A stretch of DNA of 40,395 nucleotides from Actinospica durhamensis (GTDB lineage: Bacteria; Actinomycetota; Actinomycetes; Streptomycetales; Catenulisporaceae): contig NZ_JAGSOG010000051.1 of the NCBI RefSeq assembly GCF_018139695.1, forward strand, positions 1-40,395, given 5' to 3'. Each line of letters starts with the position of its first letter. The stretch's first letter is position 1. Below, piece after piece: positions 8,607 to 17,918 of the stretch. The position numbers were made by a program, and so were the translations under genes. A model generated the notes under the pieces. That model was not told where the DNA came from, ran no database searches, and was given only the letters and a program-made list of their open reading frames with translations.

Positions 8607-8651
8607 TCCGAACCATCGCCTTCGCACCCCCCGCGAGAGAGAGTGGCCCCC

Positions 8652-11132
8652 GTGACCCCCACGCCCGAACAGCAGGCGCAGGCGCTGCTGGCCGAACTGA
8701 CCGTCCAGGAGAAGGTGGCCTTCCTGCACCAGCACCAGCCGGTCGTGGAGCGGCTCGGCCTGGAGAAGTTCCTGACCGGCTGCGAGGGGCTGCACGGCGT
8801 GGCCTGGATCGGCAAGGCGACGGTCTTCCCGCAGGCCGTGGGCCTGGGCGCGACCTGGGACCGGGAGCTGGTGCGCCGGGTGGGCGAGGCCGTGTCGACC
8901 GAGGTGCGTGCGTTCAGCCAGGACACCGCGAACGCGTACCAGGACAGCGGCCAGAACGAGAAGCCGCCGCAGGTCACGCTGAACGTCTGGGCGCCGGTGG
9001 TGAACCTGCTGCGCGACCCGCGCTGGGGCCGCAACGAGGAGGGCTACAGCGAGGACCCGTACGCGACCGCGCAGATCGCCACGGCCTTCTGCCGCGGCCT
9101 GCGCGGGGACCACCCGACGGTCTGGCGCACCACGCCGGTGCTCAAGCACTTCCTGGCCTACAACATCGAGACCGACCGCGACATCGTGGACGTGCGGGTG
9201 CCCGACCGGGTGCTGCACGAGTACGAGTTCCCGGCCTTCCGCGGCCCGATCGAGGCGGGCGTGGTCGCGGGCGTGATGCCCGGCTACAACCTGACCAACG
9301 GCGTGCCCAACCACGTCCACCCGTTGATCAACGAGGCGCTGCGCTCCTGGGATCCGGAGGTCGCGGTCTGCTCGGACGCGCAGGCCCCGTCGAACCTGGT
9401 CGAGCGGGAGAAATACTTCCCGGACCACGTCGAATCGCACGCCGCCGCGCTGAAGGCGGGCGTGGACAGCTACACCGACAACTCCGCGGACAGCGCGCCC
9501 ACGATCGAGCGGTTCACCGCCGCGCTCGAACGCGGCCTGATCACCGAGGCCGACCTCGACCAGGCCGTACGCCGCCTGCTGCTGCTGCGCGCGCGCACCG
9601 GCGAGTTCGCCAAGGACGCCGACCCATACGCCGGCATCCGCGCCGAGGTCATCGACAGCGCGCCGCACCGGGCGCTGGCCCGCGAGGCGGCCGACGCCTC
9701 GGTGGTGCTGCTCAAGAACGAGGACGCCGCGCTGCCCCTGCCGACCGGCCAGGACGCGCCGGGACGCATCGCCGTCATCGGCCACCTGGGCACCCGCGTG
9801 CTCACCGACTGGTACAGCGGCACGCTCCCGTATTCGGTCAGCATCGCCGACGGGCTCGCCGCCGCGTACGCCGAAGCCGGCACCGAGGTGGTCACCGCCG
9901 ACGGCGCCGACCTGGTCGTATTGCGCGTCGCGGACGAGCAGGGCGCCGAGGCGGCGGCCTTCGGCCCGTACCGGCACCAGGACTGGGGCACCAGCGTGCA
10001 GTGCCCGCTGCCGGTGCACACCCTCCAGGCCGAGGACAACGGCCGCTACCTGGGCCTGACCGGCGAGGACGACCTGGTCGCGGACGCGGTCTCGGCGACC
10101 CCGGACGGCTGGTTCGTCAAGGAGCTCTGGGAGTTCGAATCCGCGCCGGGCACCGCCGCGGACGCCGCTTCCGGTGAAACTTTCACGCTGCGCGCCAACT
10201 CGCCGCACAGCCGCAAGTACGTGCGCGTCGAGCCGGGCACCGGCCGGCTGCTGGCCGATATCGAGGACGCCGCCGCGGCCACCCGCTTCCAGCTCGAGGT
10301 GGTGCAGGACGGCGAGCAGGAGGCGGAGCGTCTCGCCGCCTCGGCCGACCGCGTCGTGCTGGTGCTGGGCAACGACCCGCACATCAACGGCCGCGAGACG
10401 GTGGACCGCGACGGGCTCGCGCTGCCGGCCCGGCAGGAGCGGCTGCTGCGCGTGGTGCAGCGGGCCCATCCGGCCGCGGTGCTGGTCGTGGTCTCGAGCT
10501 ACCCCTACGCGATCGACTTCGCGCAGGAGAACCTGCCGGCGATCCTGTGGAGCTCGCACGCGGGCCAGGAGATCGGCAGCGCGCTCGCGGGGGTGCTCAC
10601 CGGAGCGCAGAGCCCTTCGGGCCGGCTGCCGCAGACCTGGTACGCGGGCTCGGCCGTGCTCCCGGACCCCACCGACTACGACGTCGTCGGATCGCGGTGG
10701 ACCTACCGGTACTCGCGGCGTGACCACCTCTATCCGTTCGGTCATGGTCTTTCCTACGCGACGTTCGAGTACTCGGATCCGACCGCGCAGGTGCGGGCCG
10801 AAGGAGCGGGAGCGTTCACAGTAACCCTTGACTTGGACGTGACCAACACCGGCTCCCGATTTGGTGACGAAATCGTGCAGATCTACGCGCGCCGGACGGG
10901 CGGCGAGGACTTCGACGCCGAGCGCGAGGCGCTGCGGGTGCTGGTCGGATTCGCCCGCGTGCCGCTGGCGGCGGGCGAGCGGCGCGAGGTCGCCTTCGAG
11001 GTGGCCGGCGAGAGCCTGGCGCAGTGGTCCGAGGCCGAGGGCCGCACCCGCGTCCCGGCCGGCGAGTACGTCTTCGAGGCCGGTGCCTCCAGCACGGACC
11101 TGCGCACGAGCGTGCGGGTGAAGCTTTCGTGA
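8652..11132 (+). CDS. GH3 beta-glycosidase
   Basis: An 826-residue family 3 glycoside hydrolase without a signal peptide, presumably cytoplasmic. The N-terminal barrel has WAPVVNLLRDPRWGRNEEGY at about 113-132, KHFLAYN at 165-171 and the nucleophile D242 in VCSDAQ. The alpha/beta sandwich domain begins near 345 and resumes at RVVLVLGNDP. A fibronectin-III-like C-terminal domain (about 705-826) ends the protein. Residues about 420-560 are an insertion within the sandwich domain that does not look like the usual PA14 module. I chose GTG 8652, with a GA-rich ribosome binding site at 8635-8643. ATG 8571 and GTG 8439 lie upstream of operator 4 and would place the promoter inside the gene. Likely beta-glucosidase or beta-xylosidase finishing imported oligosaccharides. 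It overlaps the next gene by 4 nt. Confidence 0.92.
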   Translation: MTPTPEQQAQALLAELTVQEKVAFLHQHQPVVERLGLEKFLTGCEGLHGVAWIGKATVFPQAVGLGATWDRELVRRVGEAVSTEVRAFSQDTANAYQDSGQNEKPPQVTLNVWAPVVNLLRDPRWGRNEEGYSEDPYATAQIATAFCRGLRGDHPTVWRTTPVLKHFLAYNIETDRDIVDVRVPDRVLHEYEFPAFRGPIEAGVVAGVMPGYNLTNGVPNHVHPLINEALRSWDPEVAVCSDAQAPSNLVEREKYFPDHVESHAAALKAGVDSYTDNSADSAPTIERFTAALERGLITEADLDQAVRRLLLLRARTGEFAKDADPYAGIRAEVIDSAPHRALAREAADASVVLLKNEDAALPLPTGQDAPGRIAVIGHLGTRVLTDWYSGTLPYSVSIADGLAAAYAEAGTEVVTADGADLVVLRVADEQGAEAAAFGPYRHQDWGTSVQCPLPVHTLQAEDNGRYLGLTGEDDLVADAVSATPDGWFVKELWEFESAPGTAADAASGETFTLRANSPHSRKYVRVEPGTGRLLADIEDAAAATRFQLEVVQDGEQEAERLAASADRVVLVLGNDPHINGRETVDRDGLALPARQERLLRVVQRAHPAAVLVVVSSYPYAIDFAQENLPAILWSSHAGQEIGSALAGVLTGAQSPSGRLPQTWYAGSAVLPDPTDYDVVGSRWTYRYSRRDHLYPFGHGLSYATFEYSDPTAQVRAEGAGAFTVTLDLDVTNTGSRFGDEIVQIYARRTGGEDFDAEREALRVLVGFARVPLAAGERREVAFEVAGESLAQWSEAEGRTRVPAGEYVFEAGASSTDLRTSVRVKLS

Positions 11133-12562
11133 CGGCCCGGCCGACGCGCTACGAGGCGACCTGGGAGTCCCTGGCCGCCTATGAGGTGCCCGAGTGGTTC
11201 AGGGACGCGAAGTTCGGCATCTTCATCCACTGGGGCCCGTACTCGGTGCCCGCGTGGGGCAACGAGTGGTACGCGCGCAACATGTACCAGATGGGCTCGC
11301 CGGAGTACGAGCACCACCGCGAGGTGTGGGGCCCGCAGAACGAGTTCGGCTACAAGGACTTCATCCCGCTGCTGACCGGCGAGTCCTTCGACGCCGACGC
11401 CTGGGCCGCGCTCTTCCGCGAGGCCGGGGCGCAGTACGTGGTCCCGGTGGCCGTGCACCACGACGGTTTCGCCATGTACCGCAGCGAGCTCAACCCGTGG
11501 AACGCCGCGGTGATGGGTCCGAAGCGGGACGTGATCGGTGAACTGTCCGAGGCGGTGCGGCGCCGGTCGATGACCTTCGGGGTCTCGACCCACCGGGCCG
11601 AGCTGTGGTGGTTCCTCAACGGCGGCATGGCCTTCGACTCGGACGTGCGCGATCCGCGCTACAGCTCGTTCTACGGCCCGGCCCAGTCCCAGCAGCTGGA
11701 GCCGAACGAGCAGTTCCTGCAGGAGTGGGTCGCGCACACGCTCGAGCTCGTGGACGCCTATGAGCCGCAGCTGCTGTACTTCGACTGGTGGATCCACCGG
11801 CCCGGGTACCTCCCGTACCTGCCGAAGATCGCGGCGCACTACTACAACCGGATGGCCGAGGCCGGCCTCGGGCCCGTGCTCACGTACAAGGACGGCGCCT
11901 TCCCGGCCGGCACGGCTGTGGAGGACGTCGAGCGCGGCGCCAGCGCCACGCTGCGGCCGCAGCCGTGGCAGGCGTGCACCTCGATCGGGCGCGGCGCCTG
12001 GTGCCACGTCGAGGGCGAGGACTACAAGACCCCGGGCGAGCTCGTCGGCACGCTGGTGGACACCGTCGCGAAGAACGGCAGCCTGCTGCTGAACGTCGGC
12101 CCCAAGGCGGACGGGACGATCCACTCCGCCGAGGCCGAGGTGCTGCGCGAGATCGGGGCCTGGCTCGCGGTCAACGGCGAGGCGATCTACGGCACCCGGC
12201 CGTGGTCCGTCTACGGCGAGGGCCCGGCCCGCGCGGTGGAGGGGAAGTTCATGGAGCGCGATCAGGACGGCTTCGGCCCGCGGGACCTGCGCTTCACCAC
12301 CCGCGGCGACGTGCTGTACGTGCTCGGCCTTTCCGCGCCGCAGGACGGGCGGATCGAGATCCGCTCGCTTGGCTCGGACCTGACGCTCTACCAGGGCGAG
12401 GTCAAACTGATCGAACTGCTCGGACACACCGGCGAGTTCACCCCGGTGCCGCTGGAGTTCGAGCGCGGGCCGCACGCGCTCACGGTGCGTCTGCCCGAGT
12501 CCTGGACCGCAGGGCACCGGGCGGCCGTGCCGCTGCCGGTGCTGCGCATCACGGCTGCCTGA
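11129..12562 (+). CDS. GH29 alpha-L-fucosidase
   Basis: A 477-residue family 29 hydrolase with no signal peptide. Motifs seen: KFGIFIHWGPYSVPAW (about 28-43), VHHDGF (109-114) and YFDWW with the likely nucleophile D219. The C-terminal beta-sandwich domain begins near 385. The GTG start lies inside the GH3 stop (GTGA overlap 11129-11132), so the pair is co-translated. It would remove terminal alpha-L-fucose. In a xyloglucan pathway the substrate would be the alpha-1,2-fucosyl-galactose side chain. Many GH29 enzymes favour other linkages, so the exact linkage is inferred only from context. Confidence 0.9.
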   Translation: MTARPTRYEATWESLAAYEVPEWFRDAKFGIFIHWGPYSVPAWGNEWYARNMYQMGSPEYEHHREVWGPQNEFGYKDFIPLLTGESFDADAWAALFREAGAQYVVPVAVHHDGFAMYRSELNPWNAAVMGPKRDVIGELSEAVRRRSMTFGVSTHRAELWWFLNGGMAFDSDVRDPRYSSFYGPAQSQQLEPNEQFLQEWVAHTLELVDAYEPQLLYFDWWIHRPGYLPYLPKIAAHYYNRMAEAGLGPVLTYKDGAFPAGTAVEDVERGASATLRPQPWQACTSIGRGAWCHVEGEDYKTPGELVGTLVDTVAKNGSLLLNVGPKADGTIHSAEAEVLREIGAWLAVNGEAIYGTRPWSVYGEGPARAVEGKFMERDQDGFGPRDLRFTTRGDVLYVLGLSAPQDGRIEIRSLGSDLTLYQGEVKLIELLGHTGEFTPVPLEFERGPHALTVRLPESWTAGHRAAVPLPVLRITAA

Positions 12563-12577
12563 CACGCACAGGGAACG

Positions 12578-12617
12578 CACGGCGCCCGCCCGATCGCGAG
12601 ATCGAGCGGGCGCCGTG
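12578..12617. terminator. Bidirectional terminator between convergent genes
   Basis: A 12-bp perfect stem, CACGGCGCCCGC (12578-12589) against GCGGGCGCCGTG (12606-12617), with an inner GATC/GATC pairing and a short loop. It lies 15 nt after the fucosidase stop and 46 nt before the stop of the oppositely oriented membrane-protein gene, so it can serve both. Confidence 0.8.
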
Positions 12618-12663
12618 TGGTGTCCGGGGCGGCCGGGCGGCCGGAAGCGGTCCGCCGGGCGGC

Positions 12664-13869
12664 CTACGGGTAGCCGGGGCCGCCGTCGATCGGGATGTAC
12701 CCGGCGTACCAGCCGGCCGCGACGGCGAGCACGCCGAGCACGACCCACACCACCCAGCGGCGGCGCAGCGAGGCCAGCCAGCCGGCCGGGGCGAGCAGTA
12801 GCGGGAACGCGGCGAGCATCTCGCGCGGCACGACCGAGTAGTCGTGGATCGCGGTGTAGATGATCACCGCGACGATGCAGGTGTAGGTCAGCAGCTGCCA
12901 GGGCTGGCGCTGCAGGAACATCGCCAGGATCAGGAACGGGACGATCAGCAGCACCGCGGTGGTGATGTGGGCCTGGCCGGTGTCGTAGCCGCCGTGCGTG
13001 GAGCCCTCGAGGCCCAGCTTGATCCGGTGCAGCACCTGGCTGCTGTTGCCGAAGCCGGTGCCCCACTTCTTCTGCGCGCGCATATAGCCGCCGAGGCTGC
13101 CCATCCGGTACGCGACGTAGGACAGGAAGCCGACGGAGCCGAGCGGCGCGATGACGAAGGCCGCCCAGGGCCGCCAGCCGGCGCTCGTGCCCTGTCTGCG
13201 GGCCCGCAGGAACTCGACCACGGCGCCCACGCACACCGTCGCCACGATCGCGTTCGCGGTGGGGCGGGTGGAGCCGGCCAGGCAGGCGAGCACGGCCGCG
13301 GTGACCAGGTTGCGGCGCAGCAGCGCGTACAGCGCCCAGGCGGACAGGCAGATCGCGAGGGTGTCGGCGTACAGGGCGCCCTGGATCACGGCGGAGGGCA
13401 TCAGCGACCAGAGCACCGCGAAGATCAGGCCGGTGCGCGCGTCGCGCACCAGGGCGCCGATCTCGGACAGCGCCCAGGCGCAGGCGAGGGCGGCGATCCA
13501 GGTCACCGCCAGTCCGATCGCGGTGACGCTCAGGCCGGTGATCGTGTGGCCGAGCCCCATCAGACCCGGATAGAGCGGGTCGAAGGCGAAGGGCGAGAGG
13601 TTCGGGGAGATGGCGGTGTCGTAGCCGCGCAGGGCGATCTGCTGGTACCAGCCCGAGTCGACATACACGAACATGCCGCGGCTGGCGTAGCCGTGCCCGC
13701 TGGAGAGCAGTCCGAAGACCAGCGTGCTCACCAGGCGCGCGGCCAGGTACGCGGCCATCGCGGGCCAGGCCCGCCGGGCCGAGCGCGCCACGGCGCCGCG
13801 CGCCGCGGCGAACCGGGCGGGAGCCGACTGCTGATCCGGGGCTTGTTGCTCGGTCGTGCTACTGGTCAC
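12664..13869 (-). CDS. PIG-V-like membrane mannosyltransferase
   Basis: A 401-residue polytopic membrane protein with about ten hydrophobic segments. The first extracytoplasmic loop holds the acidic motif DSGWYQQIALRGY, followed by FDPLYPGLM. Both are typical of PIG-V/GT-C glycosyltransferases, which take mannose from a polyprenyl-phosphate donor on the outer face. The GTG start is read from the sequence, and the leader before it is AAGGACGG-rich. It is a single gene ending at the terminator shared with the fucosidase. The acceptor is unknown; glycolipid or protein O-mannosylation are both possible. Family call fairly sure, sugar specificity not. Confidence 0.75.
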   Translation of the reverse strand: MTSSTTEQQAPDQQSAPARFAAARGAVARSARRAWPAMAAYLAARLVSTLVFGLLSSGHGYASRGMFVYVDSGWYQQIALRGYDTAISPNLSPFAFDPLYPGLMGLGHTITGLSVTAIGLAVTWIAALACAWALSEIGALVRDARTGLIFAVLWSLMPSAVIQGALYADTLAICLSAWALYALLRRNLVTAAVLACLAGSTRPTANAIVATVCVGAVVEFLRARRQGTSAGWRPWAAFVIAPLGSVGFLSYVAYRMGSLGGYMRAQKKWGTGFGNSSQVLHRIKLGLEGSTHGGYDTGQAHITTAVLLIVPFLILAMFLQRQPWQLLTYTCIVAVIIYTAIHDYSVVPREMLAAFPLLLAPAGWLASLRRRWVVWVVLGVLAVAAGWYAGYIPIDGGPGYP

Positions 13870-14003
13870 GGTCGCGCTGTCCGTCCTTCATGCCGTACCG
13901 GCGCTCGGCGCGGGATGCGCGCCCGACCACCTCCGGCAAGCCTGCGGGTGAACCGCGCGCGAACGCGCGGTGTGGGTGAGCTCACGCCGGATCCTATCGC
14001 GCC

Positions 14004-14049
14004 GTCCGTACCGGTCCCGCCTGCGCGTTGTCACGGGATCGGTACGGAC
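14004..14049 (-). terminator. Probable uvrB terminator
   Basis: A 16-bp stem with one G-U pair: GTCCGTACCGGTCCCG (14004-14019) against CGGGATCGGTACGGAC (14034-14049), with a 14-nt loop. It begins 17 nt after the uvrB stop codon on the minus strand. A second, smaller hairpin (13952-13971, ACCGCGCG/CGCGCGGT with a CGAA loop) lies further downstream. Confidence 0.55.
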
Positions 14050-14065
14050 TCGGCCGCGCCGGCGG

Positions 14066-16159
<2,094 letters not shown>

Positions 16160-16166
16160 GTCATCC

Positions 16167-16172
16167 AGGCTA
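16167..16172 (-). promoter_or_regulatory. Leaderless-type -10 box of uvrB
   Basis: TAGCCT on the minus strand ends 7 nt before the uvrB ATG, and no ribosome binding site lies between. In actinobacteria a TANNNT box at this distance typically means transcription begins at the start codon. Confidence 0.4.
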
Positions 16173-16215
16173 GAGCCGCCCTCGGACAATCGGCGTCAGC
16201 GCAGGTCGGCGCGGG

Positions 16216-17055
16216 TCACCGGACCCACCAGACGCGGATCTCGGTGCTCGGCTGGCGACGCGAGAACAGGCCGGAGGGCGAGGCCTCGGCCAGCAGCAGG
16301 CGCAGCTCGGCCTCGAACTCGGGGAGCCGGTCGCCGAACAGGTGCGGCGCCGATCCGGACAGGGAGAACACCTCGGCCACCACGACGTCGGCCGTGCGCT
16401 CGAGGGGTCGGCCGCCCGGGACGAGGTGGCACTCATGGCTGCCGAACCCGGCCCGCTCGAGCACCGCTCCCTCGCCGCCCGGTGTGCCGTTCGGCAAGGT
16501 GCCCCGGCCGGCCCGCCACACAGGGCCCAGATAGCGCTCAGCCAAGGCCTTGATCCGTGCGGTGGGTGCTTCCGGATGCGGCATCGGGCCGTCCGGCAGA
16601 GCGTCCACGTGCGGGGCCGCGACGAGCACCACCGCGCCGCCGGGCGCGAGCGCGGCGCGCATGGTGGCCGCCACCCGGTCGCGGTCCATCCAGTGGAAGG
16701 ACTGGCCGAACGCGGCGACCGTGAAGGTGCCGAGTCCGTCCGGCCAGTCCTCGGCGCGGGCCTGGATCCAGCGGCTGCGCTCGGCGTGGCCCTCGGCCTC
16801 GGCCTGGCGCGCGGCCGCGGCGATCATCCCGTCGTCCGGGTCGAGGCCGACCACCTCGGCGAAGCGGTCGGCCAGGGCGAGCGCGAGCGTGCCCGGGCCG
16901 CAGCCGACGTCGGCCAGCCGGCCGGTGCCGTCGAGGTCGAGCACCTCGACGCACACGTCCACCCAGCCGGGCGCGTACGGCGGCCGGCCCGCCGTGTAGA
17001 ACTCGGACGCGCCCTCGAACAGGGTCTCGTCCCACACCCAGTCGCCGATCGTCAC
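16216..17055 (-). CDS. Class I SAM-dependent methyltransferase
   Basis: A 279-residue protein with a Rossmann methyltransferase fold. Motif I is DVGCGPGT (49-56), the acidic residue after strand 2 lies in VVGLDPDD, and FGQSFHWMD sits at the strand-4 region typical of the trans-aconitate/UbiE-like group. GTG 17055 is chosen because AAGGGTGGG precedes it at proper distance; GTG 17073 has no ribosome binding site. It lies 56 nt upstream of uvrB on the same strand. The methyl acceptor cannot be told from the sequence. The fold assignment is firm. Confidence 0.85.
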   Translation of the reverse strand: MTIGDWVWDETLFEGASEFYTAGRPPYAPGWVDVCVEVLDLDGTGRLADVGCGPGTLALALADRFAEVVGLDPDDGMIAAAARQAEAEGHAERSRWIQARAEDWPDGLGTFTVAAFGQSFHWMDRDRVAATMRAALAPGGAVVLVAAPHVDALPDGPMPHPEAPTARIKALAERYLGPVWRAGRGTLPNGTPGGEGAVLERAGFGSHECHLVPGGRPLERTADVVVAEVFSLSGSAPHLFGDRLPEFEAELRLLLAEASPSGLFSRRQPSTEIRVWWVR

Positions 17056-17117
17056 AGCGGTCCCACCCTTCACCGGAAACGGGCAAAGGCTGGATTATGG
17101 CAGGGCTCGATGAACGG

Positions 17118-17137
17118 CGCCGCCGACTCAGGCGGCG
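17118..17137 (-). terminator. Possible terminator after dprE2
   Basis: Seven-base stem CGCCGCC (17118-17124) against GGCGGCG (17131-17137) with a GACTCA loop, directly after the dprE2 stop at 17144. There is no clear U-run, so this is tentative. Confidence 0.4.
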
Positions 17138-17143
17138 TGTCGG

Positions 17144-17908
17144 TCAGGCCTGCTTGTCCACGACCTTGCGGAAGGCCGGGCGGGGCAGGTGCCGCAGCCC
17201 GGAGAAGACGTAGCGCAGCTGGGCCGGGACCCAGACCAGGTCGGCCTCGCGGCGCAGGCCGTCGACGATGCCCTCGGCCACCGCCTCGGGGGTGGTGGAC
17301 ATCGGCGCCTTGGGCAGGCCCGCGGTCATCTTCGAGTCCACGAACCCGGGCCGCACCACCATCACGTGCACGCCGGTGCCCTGGAGCGAGTCGCCCAAGC
17401 CCTGCGCGAAGGTGTCGAGGCCGGCCTTGCTCGAGCCGTAGATGAAGTTGTCCTTGCGCCCGCGCTCGGCCGCGACCGAGGAGAGCACCACCAGCGCGCC
17501 GTGGCCCTGCTTCTTGAGCGCCTCGGCCACCACCAGCGAGGAGGTGACGGCGCCGACGTAGTTCGACTGGACCACCTTCGCGGCGGCCAGCGGGTCGCGC
17601 TCGTCGGTCTTCTGGTCGCCCAGCACGCCGAAGGCGAGCAGCACCACGTCGATGTCGCCCTCCTCGAACAGCGGGGCGAGGACCTTCTCGTGCTCGCCGA
17701 ACTCGAGGGCGTCGAAGTTCACCACCCGCACCTCGGCCCCGAGGCCGCGCAGCAGGTCGGCGCCGGCGTCCAGCCGCTCGGAGGGCCGGCCGGCCAGGAT
17801 GATGCGCTTGGTCCGGTCCTGGGCCAGCTTGCGCGCGGTGGCCAGGGCGATGTCGGACCCGCCGCCGAGCACGAGCAGCGACTGGACCGAACCGAGGGAG
17901 TCCTTCAT
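17144..17908 (-). CDS. dprE2: Decaprenylphosphoryl-2-keto-ribose reductase DprE2
   Basis: A 254-residue short-chain dehydrogenase. The nucleotide motif is LGGGSDIA (14-21), and the catalytic triad is S144, Y157 and K161 (YGSSK). Together with DprE1 it epimerises decaprenyl-phosphoryl-ribose to decaprenyl-phosphoryl-arabinose: DprE1 oxidises C2 and this enzyme reduces the keto intermediate with NADH. The specific call rests on both the sequence and its position 10 nt after dprE1. The ATG start has AAGGAA upstream. It is the last gene of the ubiA-dprE1-dprE2 operon. Confidence 0.9.
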   Translation of the reverse strand: MKDSLGSVQSLLVLGGGSDIALATARKLAQDRTKRIILAGRPSERLDAGADLLRGLGAEVRVVNFDALEFGEHEKVLAPLFEEGDIDVVLLAFGVLGDQKTDERDPLAAAKVVQSNYVGAVTSSLVVAEALKKQGHGALVVLSSVAAERGRKDNFIYGSSKAGLDTFAQGLGDSLQGTGVHVMVVRPGFVDSKMTAGLPKAPMSTTPEAVAEGIVDGLRREADLVWVPAQLRYVFSGLRHLPRPAFRKVVDKQA

Positions 17909-17918
17909 GGCAGATTCC

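Larger units (their letters stand above)
8289..8651. promoter_or_regulatory. Divergent control region of the glycan operons
   Basis: This 363-bp stretch without a supported gene separates the leftward transport operon from the rightward GH3-GH29 pair. It contains the leftward promoter (8367-8395), operator 3 (8343-8356), operator 4 (8580-8593) and a probable rightward promoter overlapping operator 4. The two operators are about 237 bp apart centre to centre. The middle part (about 8400-8550) shows no clear signal beyond scattered TTGAC hexamers. Confidence 0.7.

Noticed and set aside
8240-8640. Possible small RNA or riboswitch in the divergent control region
   Set aside because: The signals are explained by promoter boxes and operators, and I saw no conserved RNA fold. 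A covariance-model search would be decisive.
8439-8651. Longer N-terminus for the GH3 protein from GTG 8439 or ATG 8571
   Set aside because: The extra residues do not resemble GH3 and would place operator 4 and the promoter inside the gene. ATG 8571 does have a G-rich sequence upstream, so a transcription start map would settle it.
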